Assembly: GCA_951394045.1 (NCBI GenBank)
Contig: OX595988.1
Span: 1,937,352 to 2,001,351 of the forward strand
Length of the DNA stretch: 64,000 nt
Direction: 5' to 3'
Source of the DNA: Nitzschia sp. DOCU1
Lineage: Eukaryota > Bacillariophyta > Bacillariophyceae > Bacillariales > Bacillariaceae
Each line of letters opens with the position of its first letter. The stretch's first letter is position 1. Below, piece by piece: positions 10,326 through 20,664 of the stretch. A program made the translations under genes and the position numbers. The notes under the pieces are model-generated. The model was not told the DNA's origin. It was given only the letters and a program-made list of their open reading frames with translations, and ran no database searches.

Positions 10326-11390
10326 CTATGTCTTCCGCAGCTCCACATCAACAGTTGAAACGGTTTTGACGACAGGGGTGGCAGTTGCTATCTTTTTCCC
10401 CTCTCGCATTTTCACAATCGTATATAGCAGGGACCCTCCAAGCACGACAAACATACCAAAAACACCCAATAATGTAGCGGGATTTTTCCAAATATAGAAG
10501 GCCATCATAGATTGGACCGCTGCTTTTGCGGTACCACTGATATTATGGGATAGAGGGCTTGTTGCCTTGATTTGTAGAACTGTCACAATACCAATACTGA
10601 AGCCAAAGAAGCCAGCGATCGCCATGGCCGACCAAAAGAGCGGGGAAAGAAATTGGTTGTGCATGGCTTCCAATAGTACTGGAGCTTCAAAATATGCCAT
10701 GAGCGGGAGGAACATTATGACAGCATTCACGTTGTTGTAGAAGGTCAGCTTCCAATGATCATTCTCAACAGCGGGGAGAACCTTTTTCGTAAGGATTGAA
10801 TTGAGGGAAACAAAGAGCGAGCTACACACTCCTGCTACAGTTCCCAAATAGTGGAAATTGACTTCACCATTGGCCCCCATGAAAAACCCCAAGATCACGA
10901 GACCAAGACAGGCCAAAGTCTTTAGAGAAGTTGGACTCCCAAGAATCAGACGAGACAAAACAACGTTGAACACGATTGTAAGGGACCGCGCAACGTTATA
11001 AAATGAAACCTCGACCCATTTGAGACATAGATTGTTGAATCCAATCATTCCCACAAAAACAAAACTCAAAGGAAGAACTTTCGCCCCGATGGTAGGCTTG
11101 TATTCCGTCTTTGGAAACTGAGAGAAAAACGACTTTCCATGACCTTTCGCTGTTTCATTGGTGTCGGCTCTGGTAGGCAGGACGTCTGCTCGCTTCTGCA
11201 TTCGCTCAGAAAACTTTCCCGCTGCCCAACAGATGACCGCTGTAACCACACATTGGGACCATGTGACGAAAAGAGGCGCTGAAATCGAAATCCCTTCCGA
11301 GCTCATCAAAACCTTATTCAGATACACCATGGAAATTGACACAAACCAGTAGAGCGCCACGACCGACGCGACGTACTGGCTACTCGCCAT
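10326..11390 (-). CDS. GDP-fucose transporter (SLC35C1-like nucleotide-sugar transporter)
   Basis: Single exon of 354 aa from an ATG at 11390. It belongs to the drug/metabolite transporter superfamily with about ten membrane segments and exchanges GDP-fucose for GMP in the Golgi or ER. Close matches to the animal and plant GDP-fucose transporters are LPLSFVFVGMIGFNNLCLKWV, SFYNVARSLTIVFNVVLS, KKVLPAVENDHWKLTFYNN and SPLSHNISGTAKAAVQ; the last is the substrate-recognition region with the key Gly residue. The N-terminus has YLNKVL as in the family. The hydrophilic loop at about residues 62-98 is specific to this protein. The presence of the gene implies fucosylated N-glycans or polysaccharides. 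Diatom wall and storage polymers contain fucose (family knowledge). Confidence 0.92.
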   Translation of the reverse strand: MASSQYVASVVALYWFVSISMVYLNKVLMSSEGISISAPLFVTWSQCVVTAVICWAAGKFSERMQKRADVLPTRADTNETAKGHGKSFFSQFPKTEYKPTIGAKVLPLSFVFVGMIGFNNLCLKWVEVSFYNVARSLTIVFNVVLSRLILGSPTSLKTLACLGLVILGFFMGANGEVNFHYLGTVAGVCSSLFVSLNSILTKKVLPAVENDHWKLTFYNNVNAVIMFLPLMAYFEAPVLLEAMHNQFLSPLFWSAMAIAGFFGFSIGIVTVLQIKATSPLSHNISGTAKAAVQSMMAFYIWKNPATLLGVFGMFVVLGGSLLYTIVKMREGKKIATATPVVKTVSTVDVELRKT

Positions 11391-11691
11391 TGCATTGACC
11401 TGCGCTTACGTAATGATCAGTTTGCTTTGCTTTTACGTTATTGCTGTGCCTATTGCAGGAAATGAAATGCTCGCAGCATTGCAGAAGGGGATAGAGGACC
11501 CGAGGGAGAGATCGGACCCCCAACAAGGATCGCGCTGATGGCGGTCGGACGTTGGATGGAGATTTCGTTCTGCAGGCTCGAGTGGGTCAAATACGTACAA
11601 AATGCAGTAAAAATACACAGAAAAATCAAAACCCATCTTTAGAAATTCGTTCTTGTGCTTCAACAACAACACACTCACTTCTGCCTACATT
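11391..11691. other. Divergent intergenic region
   Basis: This 301-bp region separates the divergent GDP-fucose transporter and the IscA-like gene. Only poor ORFs occur. No motif was recognised. Confidence 0.45.
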
Positions 11692-12400
11692 ATGCTGCGT
11701 GGAAGTCCTATTCATCGCTTTCGGGGTGTTGCATGGAAGCTCGACCATGCTACCCAAAGGCAAATTTCAGCTTCTTCGTACTTGGGAGCCTCGCCTGACT
11801 ATGACAAGTTCTTGTCTTGGGGAACGCTGCCTGGCCCAAAAAGCTATCCGCCACAAAATTCTTTCTTTAGCGCACGTGCAATGTCGTCCCCCTCTTTCAC
11901 CAAGCCCAATTCAAGACGGCGAAGAAAATTTATACCTCGCCGTGCCGCTGTACAGCTAACGGAAAAGGCTCGGATTTTCTTCAAGGCTTTGCTTGAAAAC
12001 AGCCCAGAAAAAGACGGGATTCTTCTAAACTATCAACAGGCATCTTCAGGGCAACCAAGGATGGTGTTTTCGTTCAGCTTTGTCACGAAAGATGAGCTGT
12101 CAGAGGAGGACGAAAGGTATGTTTGGACGGTGACTTCCAAAGTGTTCTACGTGAAGAAGGCGTGAATTCACCGTGCTCAATCGTCCATTTCTTTACTGTC
12201 CTGTCAGTGTATCTTTGGAAGTTTTGGAGGATGGAAGCCCCAAACCACCGCGGGAAAGCATGGGCGACGGTTTGCCGAAATTGTTTATCCATCACAATGC
12301 ATTTTTGAAAGTACTTGGCGTAACGGTGGATGTTGACACTGAAAAAATCTCCCCGATTCTCTACGATCGGGAAGGAAACATAGTGGATCCAAACGACTAG
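11692..12400 (+). CDS. IscA/HesB-like (iron-sulfur biosynthesis fold) protein lacking cysteines
   Basis: Two exons, 11692-12116 and 12208-12400 (205 aa). The core from about residue 88 (VQLTEKARIFFKALLENS...KDGILLNYQQ) to the end (PKLFIHHNAFLKVLGVTVDVD) follows the strand and helix order of A-type iron-sulfur carriers, which end with a valine/leucine-rich segment and LLGxxIDY. The N-terminal 60 residues are Arg/Ser-rich, so mitochondrial targeting is possible. The predicted protein contains no cysteine at all, whereas A-type carriers use three; it cannot bind a cluster in the known way. The fold assignment is from pattern only and might be wrong; a profile search against FeS_biosyn would settle it. 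The alternative start at 11653 is not an ATG. Confidence 0.6.
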
Positions 12401-13119
12401 TAGAGTAGGGTTTTTTCGGGGCAGTCTCGCATTACTCTACCAATCGGAAAGCAGAAGAAGGCAGTGTTGGTGTACTTGTGCGAATTGGTTGTATTCACAA
12501 CGTCATACTAGATGAGAACGACGTTCGAATCCTCTTTAGAAATAGCTCGCTACTTTACTCCACCCTTTATCTATTACTATAGTAGTTGGCAGAGAACATC
12601 GCAGTTATTTGACGGGTTCTTCTAGCTGCTCGTGGTTGAAAATAAAAACCAGACAGTAAATTTGCATTAGTTGAGTCCTTGGACGCTACTAGTGAGTGCA
12701 CGTGCCGCACTTGCCATCGAAGCGTACCGGGCATTTGTTGCTGGGCCCTCGTACTTTCCAATGACTTGCAGGCCTACCTAGGCTGATTCTAGCTCGGTAA
12801 AGCTAGACTTTAGTGAGAAGTTAGAGCTGCATGTATTATGGACAGCGGATCCGGGATGAACTAGAACGCAACGCCAAAACATGCGGCATCAGGTAGTTAA
12901 TTGCTGTCTGTCCTCCATACGATACCAGGTGTATTTGTACGCCAAAATGTACTATACCAGGTACAACACATACCATACATGGTACAACATCGCACGAGAA
13001 CAGCGTTCGACTTTTTTCTTGGAAAGGGAGATACGAAAGAATTCAAAGCAATCACATTGCTTTAGATGAGAACAACAAACTCGACGCTGACCTTACCTCG
13101 TCAATAAAGACTAAACACC
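12401..13119. other. Intergenic region without recognised genes
   Basis: This 719-bp gap has several GGTAC/GTACC words between about 12920 and 12990. No ORF has coding character. It is presumably the 3' UTR of the IscA-like gene and the promoter of the SNARE gene. Confidence 0.45.
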
Positions 13120-14042
13120 ATGACGATTCTCTACGCTCTAATCTCCCGCGAAAAGACTGTGCTGGCTGAATACACCGCCACATCAGGTAAGTAATGGCAA
13201 AACAACTGCGTGTTACTGAAAGAACTTGAGTCATGCCTGTCGCCACGTACGATCTGTACTACTTTGTACGAGCGAGCAATTTCAGATATTTTGATGCGCA
13301 CTGTTTCGATATTCATGAGTTGTCACCCACTTGCTTTGATGGCTCTGCGGTAAGCAGTCTGTCGATCTCGGCCTACCGTGTTACCCTCGCACTGATATGA
13401 GCTCCTCCGTTGTTCTTTCTCGTAGCTACAGGTAATTTCCCGACGGTCACGCGGGTCCTCCTCGCGAAAATCCCCACGACAGATGGGAAGATGACTTACG
13501 TTTATGACGAATACGTGTTTCATTACTGCGTTGAAGCGGGGATTTGTTATCTCTGTATGAGCGATGAAAAGAACAAGCACCGAATTCCTTTTGGCTTCCT
13601 AGAGGACTTGAAGCGGAGTTTTACAACGAAATACGGGTATGAAGCGCCGCAGACGGCAATCGCCTTTGCGATGAATGAAGAATTCAGCCCCACGATCAAA
13701 GAGCGGATGGATTTCTACAACTCCGAGGATGCAGACCGTTCGATTGACAATATTGGAGCCGTTAAGAGTCAGATAGAAGACGTCAAAGATGTCATGGTCC
13801 AGAATATTGAGAAAGTCTTGGAGCGAGGCGAAAAGATCGAGTTGCTGGTGGATAAGACGGACCGTCTGAATCAACAGGCCTTTCGATTTGAGTCGTCCAG
13901 TCGAGCCTTGCGCCGCGCAATGTACTGGAAGAAGATGCGATGCTATGCTATCATTGGAGTTGTTGCAGTTCTTTTGATTTATTCTGCGGCGGTCTCAATG
14001 TGCGGATTCGATTTCCACCATTGCAAGGGAGGCAAGAAATGA
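13120..14042 (+). CDS. VAMP7-type longin R-SNARE
   Basis: Two exons, 13120-13186 and 13432-14042, joined in phase 1 (225 aa). The short first exon supplies the longin start MTILYALISREKTVLAEYT, which continues as TSGNFPTVTRVLLAKIP. The longin domain (about 1-115) is followed by the R-SNARE helix (about 125-185), whose zero-layer Arg is in NIEKVLERGEKIELL. A C-terminal membrane anchor (AIIGVVAVLLIYSAAVSM) follows, then a short Cys/His/Lys-rich tail (CGFDFHHCKGGKK). VAMP7/VAMP72 proteins act in fusion at late endosome, vacuole or plasma membrane. Which of these compartments applies cannot be told from sequence. Confidence 0.92.
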
Positions 14043-14802
14043 CGCAGCTGCGCCAACGTCGCAAATGTTTGAGCCCAATGCATGACGCTATGCATACTTG
14101 AACATTGACGCTCAGCAGAGGCCTGCTCTCAGGTCTGCAGCGTGGATGCAAACTACTGATAGAATGTCACTAGATATTGTGAAACGAGCACTCGCCACAC
14201 GTGATTCTTAAAGCGGTGGTCTGTCTTCTTAGGATGCGCAACTACTACTGTGTAGGAGGAGGAGTTGTCACTACTTTGTAGCGACGATGGCTGAGTCCAA
14301 AACGGGAGAACAAACCATTCTTTGTTTTCGGGCATGAGAGGACTGATTGTTTGGTGCAGAGGTCAAGCCATATTGCAGTGTGCGTAGGATCCTGGTGGTT
14401 TCGTTTACCCATTCCCTTCGCACCATTGGACCTTATCTCTCTACCGGTAGTCATATTTCATTTTGGTACCTCGCATGCCGTGTCTGTCCCACCTACGTGC
14501 AGATGCGACTAGTTGAAGCGCTTCAGGCCTCCGAAGGTGATGCTGCACAACATCCAGCTCTACGACTCTTTAGTTCCATTACGGGCAGGCTAATCTAGTG
14601 CTTTTAACCCCGGGAAGATCGGTCCGTCTGATTGCTCTTCGGGTGACTTGTCGGGTTTTCGTGGGTGGAGCTGTCGATGTACCTCTACCATGGCAATTAA
14701 TATTCCCGGCTTATACTTAGGCTAGTACAGATTAGATCTATGCAGTTGGTGTAGGAGAACCCAACCTTCGTACGCAGTAATCATCCATCACACCTAAATC
14801 AT
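14043..14802. other. Intergenic region without recognised genes
   Basis: This 760-bp gap lies between convergent genes. Short ORFs on both strands have no family motif or suitable composition. It includes AT-rich 3' UTR sequence near 14690-14800. Confidence 0.4.
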
Positions 14803-15018
14803 CTATTGGCCCACCAAAATGTTATTGATGGGGATATGCACCAGCTTGACAAAGAAACCAATGAAGCCCATGATCAAAAAACCGACACCAGTGGCCTTGG
14901 CAATATTCGTGAATTCCTTTCGGTCAGGCTTGGTGCACTTCTTGACCAAATGGACCGAGTCTTTGGCGAACTGCTTCAAGGGCTCGATGAGCACTTCGTT
15001 GAATCCTTCCTTTTCCAT
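14803..15018 (-). CDS. SEC61G: Protein transport protein Sec61 gamma subunit
   Basis: The protein has 71 residues, the usual length. It is a tail-anchored subunit of the ER translocon that clamps the Sec61 alpha channel. The sequence is a textbook match: [17 protein letters not shown] is the cytosolic amphipathic clamp helix, [18 protein letters not shown] is the single membrane segment, and [10 protein letters not shown] is the conserved luminal end. The gene is intronless and starts at an ATG at 15018. It is divergent from the Lys-rich protein gene at 15792. Confidence 0.97.
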   Translation of the reverse strand: MEKEGFNEVLIEPLKQFAKDSVHLVKKCTKPDRKEFTNIAKATGVGFLIMGFIGFFVKLVHIPINNILVGQ

Positions 15019-15791
15019 CGTGACTTCTTACTGAGACTTGGTGCCTGTTCGAGAGAGAAATGGAGTGAAAATGAGAATTGTGCCCACGTGCCGATCAAGT
15101 AAGGAAAATTTCTTCTGACTCTCATAACTGAAGCCATTAGCGTCAATAGCATGCTTAGGCGCTCTGAAGGCACGATATTGTTGATCGGGCACACCGACCG
15201 CCCACGACCGCCCGCGAGCCACGTGGCTCAATAAGCATCAAGGAAACTTCGAGGACAGATGGCTAGTCTGAAGCTTCAATTTGAATGCAACCAATGGAGC
15301 TTGATACATGAAAGGCCCTGATTTATCCCGTATTACAATGGCTTACTTACCCGAGAGTTTCAACTGTGTGTTTCGTGGCGAAATGACAACAAACGGCTGC
15401 TGTTGTTGTCCTGGGGCATTTCGATTATTACCGACCGTCCGTGACCATCTCAGTACACGACAGGTGTGTCGCCTCGGTGCCGCGCACGCCTGTCCACGTT
15501 TGGTATGCCACCGCATAGGTACAGGTATGATACAGTGAGTATCGTACCGTGAAAGTGCGGGACGAGACGACGAATGTTAACACGCAGCGGGCAGAAGGAC
15601 GGACCGACCTAGTCGCAGCCATACGTTATCTGAATCTCTATTTTGACCGAAAGACGACGACTGACTCCTCGTGCACTTTTTCGTCACACTTCTCGACTTA
15701 CCCCCCCCCCCCCCCCCCGTCAAGAACAACCTTTCTCACACACTCCCTCCACCAGCTCGTAAAACAACTTTGACAGAATTTGGTTCTCACA
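15019..15791. other. Divergent intergenic region with an 18-bp poly-C tract
   Basis: This 773-bp spacer between divergent genes includes a run of 18 C at 15701-15718, just upstream of the Lys-rich gene. No coding ORF was recognised. Confidence 0.5.
15701..15718 (+). repeat. Poly-C homopolymer, 18 bp
   Basis: Eighteen consecutive C on the plus strand are preceded by a CT-rich segment (TTCTCGACTTA) and followed by GTCAAG. The run lies 74 bp upstream of the ATG at 15792. A tract of this length is prone to slippage and assembly error. Confidence 0.95.
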
Positions 15792-16577
15792 ATGGAGGAA
15801 AGCAAGTTGCAAGTAATCGCAGATGCTCTGGCGAAACATGGTGGTAGAAGGGGACTGGGGACGTCCGGTGGGGAATATTCTTGGTCGAAAAATGCAGCCA
15901 TTGTGACCGAGCAAGGCGACCGGACCGATGGACTTCCCAACAATGCTCTCTACAGCAATTTTGTAAAGTCAGGGACCTATGACCCGAATTCAAAGGCTCA
16001 AATGAGCCATGGAGATGGTCGTAAAATCAAGCGTGACTTCTCTGATTCCCCGGCGATAGTCGACGATGGTTCGACGGACAACTCGGCCAAACAGAAAGCA
16101 AAGAAAATGACAAAAGAAGAGCGAAAGGCTGCAAAGAAGGCTGCCAAGCTAGAAGCGAAGAAGCAGGCCAAACTGGAGGAAAAACGACGCCTTAAGAAGA
16201 TTGAAAAGCTGGGAACGAGGCAGCAAAAAGAATTGAATGCAAATCACGGTGGCACCTCTACGGAGCCAAAAGGGCGCAAGCGATCGCGAGATGAGGTTGA
16301 AGCAGGGCAAGATGCTTCGTCGGGCAAACAATACAAAAAATCGAAATCAAAATTCGAAAATCTTAATGAGCACGTGGGGTCACCGCTGTCATTTAAAAAG
16401 CCAAAGAATTCCGAAGCTGACTTGCCCGTGGCTTTGGAGATGGTCGGTGGCGCACCCAGCGATAAAAAGAAAAAGCGCACCAAGGAAGAAACTATGGTTG
16501 AGTCGGATCACACTAGAAGTATTGCGAGGTCGAAAACGAAAGACAAAAAGAGCAAAAAGGCGAAGAAAAATAAATAG
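15792..16577 (+). CDS. Lys-rich basic protein, probably nuclear or nucleolar
   Basis: Single exon of 261 aa from the ATG at 15792. The first 55 residues are mixed and possibly structured (VIADALAKHGG, GGEYSWSKNAAIV). The rest is extremely basic with Lys/Glu/Ala helices (TKEERKAAKKAAKLEAKKQA) and several classic nuclear localisation clusters (KGRKRSR, KKKKR, KKSKKAKKNK at the C-terminus). This composition is common in ribosome-biogenesis and chromatin proteins, but no named domain is seen. It is convergent with the large ATPase gene at 16772. Confidence 0.75.
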   Translation: MEESKLQVIADALAKHGGRRGLGTSGGEYSWSKNAAIVTEQGDRTDGLPNNALYSNFVKSGTYDPNSKAQMSHGDGRKIKRDFSDSPAIVDDGSTDNSAKQKAKKMTKEERKAAKKAAKLEAKKQAKLEEKRRLKKIEKLGTRQQKELNANHGGTSTEPKGRKRSRDEVEAGQDASSGKQYKKSKSKFENLNEHVGSPLSFKKPKNSEADLPVALEMVGGAPSDKKKKRTKEETMVESDHTRSIARSKTKDKKSKKAKKNK

Positions 16578-16771
16578 CAGTTCGGAGCCGCGATATTTTC
16601 TACTTGGTCCTGGTATTGAGGTAAAGTCTCGTACCTGGCACAGGACACGGATTGTATTTGAATGTAAATGCAAGTAGGTAAATGCAGCAAGCCGGTCCTG
16701 CACTGTAGTTATGCAATAACGAACACAACTCGTTGGGAAGGAGTCACTCTCTGCTCGTCCTGTTCGGACAC

Positions 16772-19700
16772 TCAGTTACGTTGCCACACCGTCTTCCTCA
16801 GACTAGTGTTGCCCGCATCTGCCGTAAAAAATGAGCTGCGCTCAGCGACTCGACTGTGTTGTCCAGCAGCCTCAGGATCGAATCTAGTGACTCCGCGGAA
16901 TGTGGTGGACGTCTGTGTCAAACGCGCCTCTGTTGTGAAAGAGCCAGAGCTCGTCACGGCGGCTCCCATTGCACCACTTCTGTCTTGGCCGCTATACCCA
17001 GTAATTTGGCTGACACTTTCACCAATGGTCTTTCCTAAGGAGCTTGAAGCGTCTTTGTTCAAAATTTGGGGGTACGTTCTCATCATGTGCCGAGCTTTCC
17101 CGTGCGCCGACCAGTCTGAGTAGAGCAAGTGAGCCCGCTCAATGTAGACCTTAGCCCAATATTGGCTGTTTTCATCATTTCGGCTCGAAAACCACAGTCC
17201 AGCGCGTTCATTTGCCAGCGCCGCATCCTGGATGAAGCCAGCCCTCGATGCAGCCACAATAGCGGCGTCATAGTCCATGCGCACTTTCTTTTCGTGGTTC
17301 TCTTGAAGGGCATTGAAATCGGCTTTTAGAAGTAGCAACTTATGCGCAAGATTTGCATTGCCGATTTTGACCCAACTTTTAATGGTTTTGATGGCCTTCT
17401 GAGCCACAGCTCGATGCTTTCCACTTCTTTTGGTAGTTCGAGCCATTTCGATAGCAACAAGCCCTAGAAAGAAAGTGTAGATAGACGTAAAGAAATGCGT
17501 TGCCAAGTTTGCCTTGGTCTTGCCAAACTCAATAAGAACTCTCAGCGCTTCTTTCACATCACCAAAGTAATAGCACAGCTGACCCTTGTTGATCCAGTAA
17601 GTCTGCAGCGCCCCGAGATTTTTTTCTTTCGCCATTTTCTCCACGAAAACTGTTTCGTCCATGGCCTCCCCAGTAAGCATTAGGGGGTCTTCTGATTTTC
17701 CAAGCAAATTTAGGAGTAGCTGCCAAGTAGGACAAGATACCGTGTAGTTATTCTCGCGATTGTATACACGCATCTGCTCGCAATAAAGCCTGCAGTCGGA
17801 CTCGCAAGGTTCCAGGTTCAGTCCCGAAAGGAAAAAGAAACTCACAGCACATATACCATTGTAAAACGCAAACTCGATATCTCCGTACGTCATCCCAGCC
17901 TTGTACGCTCGCGTTAGCCCCCCTACACATTCTGAATACGGTTCTTTCCAATGGCGAAGCGCCTGGTGAAAAATCTGAGCACAGTTGGCCTCCCACTCCT
18001 TGGCACCTAACCGATTGAGTAGCTTAATGGCCAGTTCACCATACCTGATGCCTTCTTTAAGTTTTCCGAGGGTTCCCAAAACCAAACCATAGGCGCAGAT
18101 TGCCGATGGTGAAATGTTATGCAGTCCGAACTTCAAAGTAAGCTGGACGTTTCTTATCAAGCACAAAAGCATATCTGGCGGTCTTGACCTCAGCAGAGCA
18201 TGGACCGATCTTTTGTTGAGAATGATCATGGCCGCCGACTTCCTGTCGTCTGTCATACGTGGCAGTGAGAGGATATCGTCATCGGTCATTCGCCGCAGCA
18301 CTCGCATGGTCATGAACAGTTGAACTAAAACCTGCCCCATGTTCGCTTTTCTAGGAAATGGCTCGCCCAAATCCTTCAAGACCTTTGCGCCCAGATCCAT
18401 TGCCTTTTTGTATTCTGTTTGATTCCCGTAGGCATTGATGAGAGACATAAGCACCGGCGTTCTGTCGGCGAAAGAGCGCGCATTGGCAATGACGGCATCA
18501 GCATATTTTACACAACACTCGTGGTTGCCAATGCACATTGATACTTCTGCCGCTTTCGCATGCAGCTGCAAAGTCAAGGTATAGTTGTTTTTCCAGCAGT
18601 CCTCGTCCAGCAACTGAATGCCATGGAAGAGGTAGTTAGAGGCCGGAACAAAAGCTGAAATATCTATAGCTTTCGTGGCAGCGTCTAAGTTCATACGGAC
18701 GATTTCGCGTCTCAATTCCTGCTTCCTCGTGCAGTCAATGCCTCGGTTCAGCTGGTCGGTAGCAATGAAGAGCATCCAACCCTGCTCTTCCTCGCCTCGC
18801 ATCATCCTCCGAATGACTTCTCCAACTTCCAAGTGAAACTTCTTTCGTTCATTTTCATCCTTGAAGAGTGAACATGCACTTTCCTGAATTCTGTCGTGGG
18901 AGAACTTGTAGTGTCCGTTCCCGAGACTGTCGAGCAGACTTTCGGTAACAGCCATGTCCAGCACGGCAACAAAGTCGCCTTCGGTTTCTACACGGGAAAA
19001 ACCCTTGTCGAGCCTAGTTGCAATTAAAAAAAGAGATCCAGCGTGAAAACGAGACCAAAGGCACGCGGCAAGTTTCAAAATGTCTTGCCCCTCTTGCGGA
19101 AGGCGACTGATTTTAAGCGCGACCACTCCAACAACTGAATCCGGTAGATGCGTCTCCTTGATCATCTTATCCAAACGAAAAGTCCATTCTAGATTCATCC
19201 ACGAGTATTCAATGAACTTTTCAGTCTCCATAAGCCGCAGGAACTCTCGTACCATAAACGGATTGCCCAAAGTCTTTCTATAGACCAACTCTGCTACATC
19301 CCGTGTCTTTTCCCGGTCCCCACGGGTAAGGTAGCGAACTAACTCATCGATACTCTCAACATTCATGTTTCCAACTTCGATGCGCTGTATTGATCGATAC
19401 CTTTCAACTTTGGAAATAATCTCCGAGAATGGATGTTTCTGGTCAACCTCGTCGATTCGATAGGTCCCGATGAACATGAATTGGTGGGTTTCGCTGTCGC
19501 TTATTATTGATTCAACAAGCTCCAATGTGGATCTATCTGACCATTGCATGTCATCCAGAAAAAGAATAAAGCGGCGGTGTTTGCAGACAGTGCGAACGAA
19601 CAGTTTCAAGAGAAACTTCAAACGGAGAAACGACTCCATGCTCCCTTGGGTATTCGAGACGACATCGTCTTGTTGGTCAGCGATCATCAGGGTAGCTACT

Positions 19701-20134
19701 CCCGGTACAACATCCACAAGAATCCCGCCTTCGGGGCCAAGCACGTCGCTAAGGTCGTCGCACACTTTTCCTCTTTCCCTTGTATTCAAGATGGAATCGC
19801 AAAGCTCAGAAAAGGCTTGTTTGAGGGCTGCGTATGGTTCATACCCCTGAACTTGACTGAACTTTCCTGAACATATGTAAGTTTTGCATTCACCGGCCAC
19901 GAAGTCATTTGGATTAAGTTTCTCCTCTCTCCTCAACGCTTCTTCCACCAGCGACGACTTCCCAGCCCCAGATTCACCGGCTACCAGGACAATTTGTGGT
20001 CCGTGATCAGCCCCCAATAAAATGGAATTTCTGGATCGCTCGCACGCGTGGGCCAGAGTGTCCAGCTCCTTCGATCTGCCGAAAAGACACGGGTCGTGGA
20101 GTTGAAGCCGAATCGGGCCGTGTTGATCTGCCAT
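16772..20134 (-). CDS. Large STAND-like P-loop ATPase with helical repeat tail
   Basis: An uninterrupted ORF of 1120 codons from the ATG at 20134 (six non-ATG codons are open before it). The N-terminus LFGRSKELDTLAHACERS leads into an Orc1/AAA-type NTPase: Walker A VAGESGAGKSSLVEEAL (about residues 48-64), Walker B FILFLDDMQWSD, and NPFMVREFLRLM. This matches the 'predicted ATPase' family that in protists and bacteria is often coupled to adenylyl-cyclase or kinase domains. Residues of about 450-1050 are alpha-helical and TPR-like (repeated Ala/Leu/Tyr patterns such as AALDLGAKVLKDLGEPF-like). No cyclase or kinase domain is present here. A signalling scaffold role is inferred from the family only. 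The C-terminal 60 residues are Ser/Thr-rich. Confidence 0.8.
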   Translation of the reverse strand: MADQHGPIRLQLHDPCLFGRSKELDTLAHACERSRNSILLGADHGPQIVLVAGESGAGKSSLVEEALRREEKLNPNDFVAGECKTYICSGKFSQVQGYEPYAALKQAFSELCDSILNTRERGKVCDDLSDVLGPEGGILVDVVPGVATLMIADQQDDVVSNTQGSMESFLRLKFLLKLFVRTVCKHRRFILFLDDMQWSDRSTLELVESIISDSETHQFMFIGTYRIDEVDQKHPFSEIISKVERYRSIQRIEVGNMNVESIDELVRYLTRGDREKTRDVAELVYRKTLGNPFMVREFLRLMETEKFIEYSWMNLEWTFRLDKMIKETHLPDSVVGVVALKISRLPQEGQDILKLAACLWSRFHAGSLFLIATRLDKGFSRVETEGDFVAVLDMAVTESLLDSLGNGHYKFSHDRIQESACSLFKDENERKKFHLEVGEVIRRMMRGEEEQGWMLFIATDQLNRGIDCTRKQELRREIVRMNLDAATKAIDISAFVPASNYLFHGIQLLDEDCWKNNYTLTLQLHAKAAEVSMCIGNHECCVKYADAVIANARSFADRTPVLMSLINAYGNQTEYKKAMDLGAKVLKDLGEPFPRKANMGQVLVQLFMTMRVLRRMTDDDILSLPRMTDDRKSAAMIILNKRSVHALLRSRPPDMLLCLIRNVQLTLKFGLHNISPSAICAYGLVLGTLGKLKEGIRYGELAIKLLNRLGAKEWEANCAQIFHQALRHWKEPYSECVGGLTRAYKAGMTYGDIEFAFYNGICAVSFFFLSGLNLEPCESDCRLYCEQMRVYNRENNYTVSCPTWQLLLNLLGKSEDPLMLTGEAMDETVFVEKMAKEKNLGALQTYWINKGQLCYYFGDVKEALRVLIEFGKTKANLATHFFTSIYTFFLGLVAIEMARTTKRSGKHRAVAQKAIKTIKSWVKIGNANLAHKLLLLKADFNALQENHEKKVRMDYDAAIVAASRAGFIQDAALANERAGLWFSSRNDENSQYWAKVYIERAHLLYSDWSAHGKARHMMRTYPQILNKDASSSLGKTIGESVSQITGYSGQDRSGAMGAAVTSSGSFTTEARLTQTSTTFRGVTRFDPEAAGQHSRVAERSSFFTADAGNTSLRKTVWQRN

Positions 20135-20664
20135 GGTCGTAGCATCTACCACAGGCCGAATTGTCGTGGTTGCGAGGAGTAGACCTTGACATGTCGAACT
20201 GAGCAGAAATCCAGGCGCTATTCTCTCTAGTAGAGTACGAGCGTAGTAGCGTGAACTGGATTTCCTGAAGTGGATCTCGCCGTCTTTTCGGCATAGATGG
20301 ACCTTTTCTCGTTCCTACTCTTCTCGCGTGTATGATATCTCGCACAGAGAATTCAGAATAGCCCACCGGGTTGGGTGCGCGCATTCTCGATGATTTTTTC
20401 TGTCCCAGAGAAGCCGGCGAAGGAAATGGAAATCGTACCCCTCGAATACTTGGATTTAAAAACGGGTTATGGGCTTCACGGAAGTACGGAAGTTGTATAT
20501 ATAATTCTTTTTAAGTACCAAACTTTTAAGCGAATATTTGGCGACCGAAGCCCCTACCCACCACTCCATCTAGTCCTCGATTGCCACTCACCCTTCGGTC
20601 ATCCTCAGGGGGTGTGTCACGTCCCCACATTCCTACCCCAACCAAGCAACGTCACCTTTGAGCA
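20135..20664. other. Boundary region: host promoter and probable left end of the mobile element
   Basis: This 530-bp spacer lies between the divergent ATPase gene and the recombinase gene. The proximal part should be the host promoter. From about 20540 the sequence becomes C-rich and AT-poor (CCCCTACCCACC, TCATCCTCAGGGGG), unlike the AT-rich stretch before it. I place the element border near here without finding a terminal repeat or target duplication. Confidence 0.35.

Noticed and set aside
12490..12545. GTTCGAATCC resembling a tRNA T-loop
   Set aside because: No matching acceptor, D or anticodon stems fit around it.
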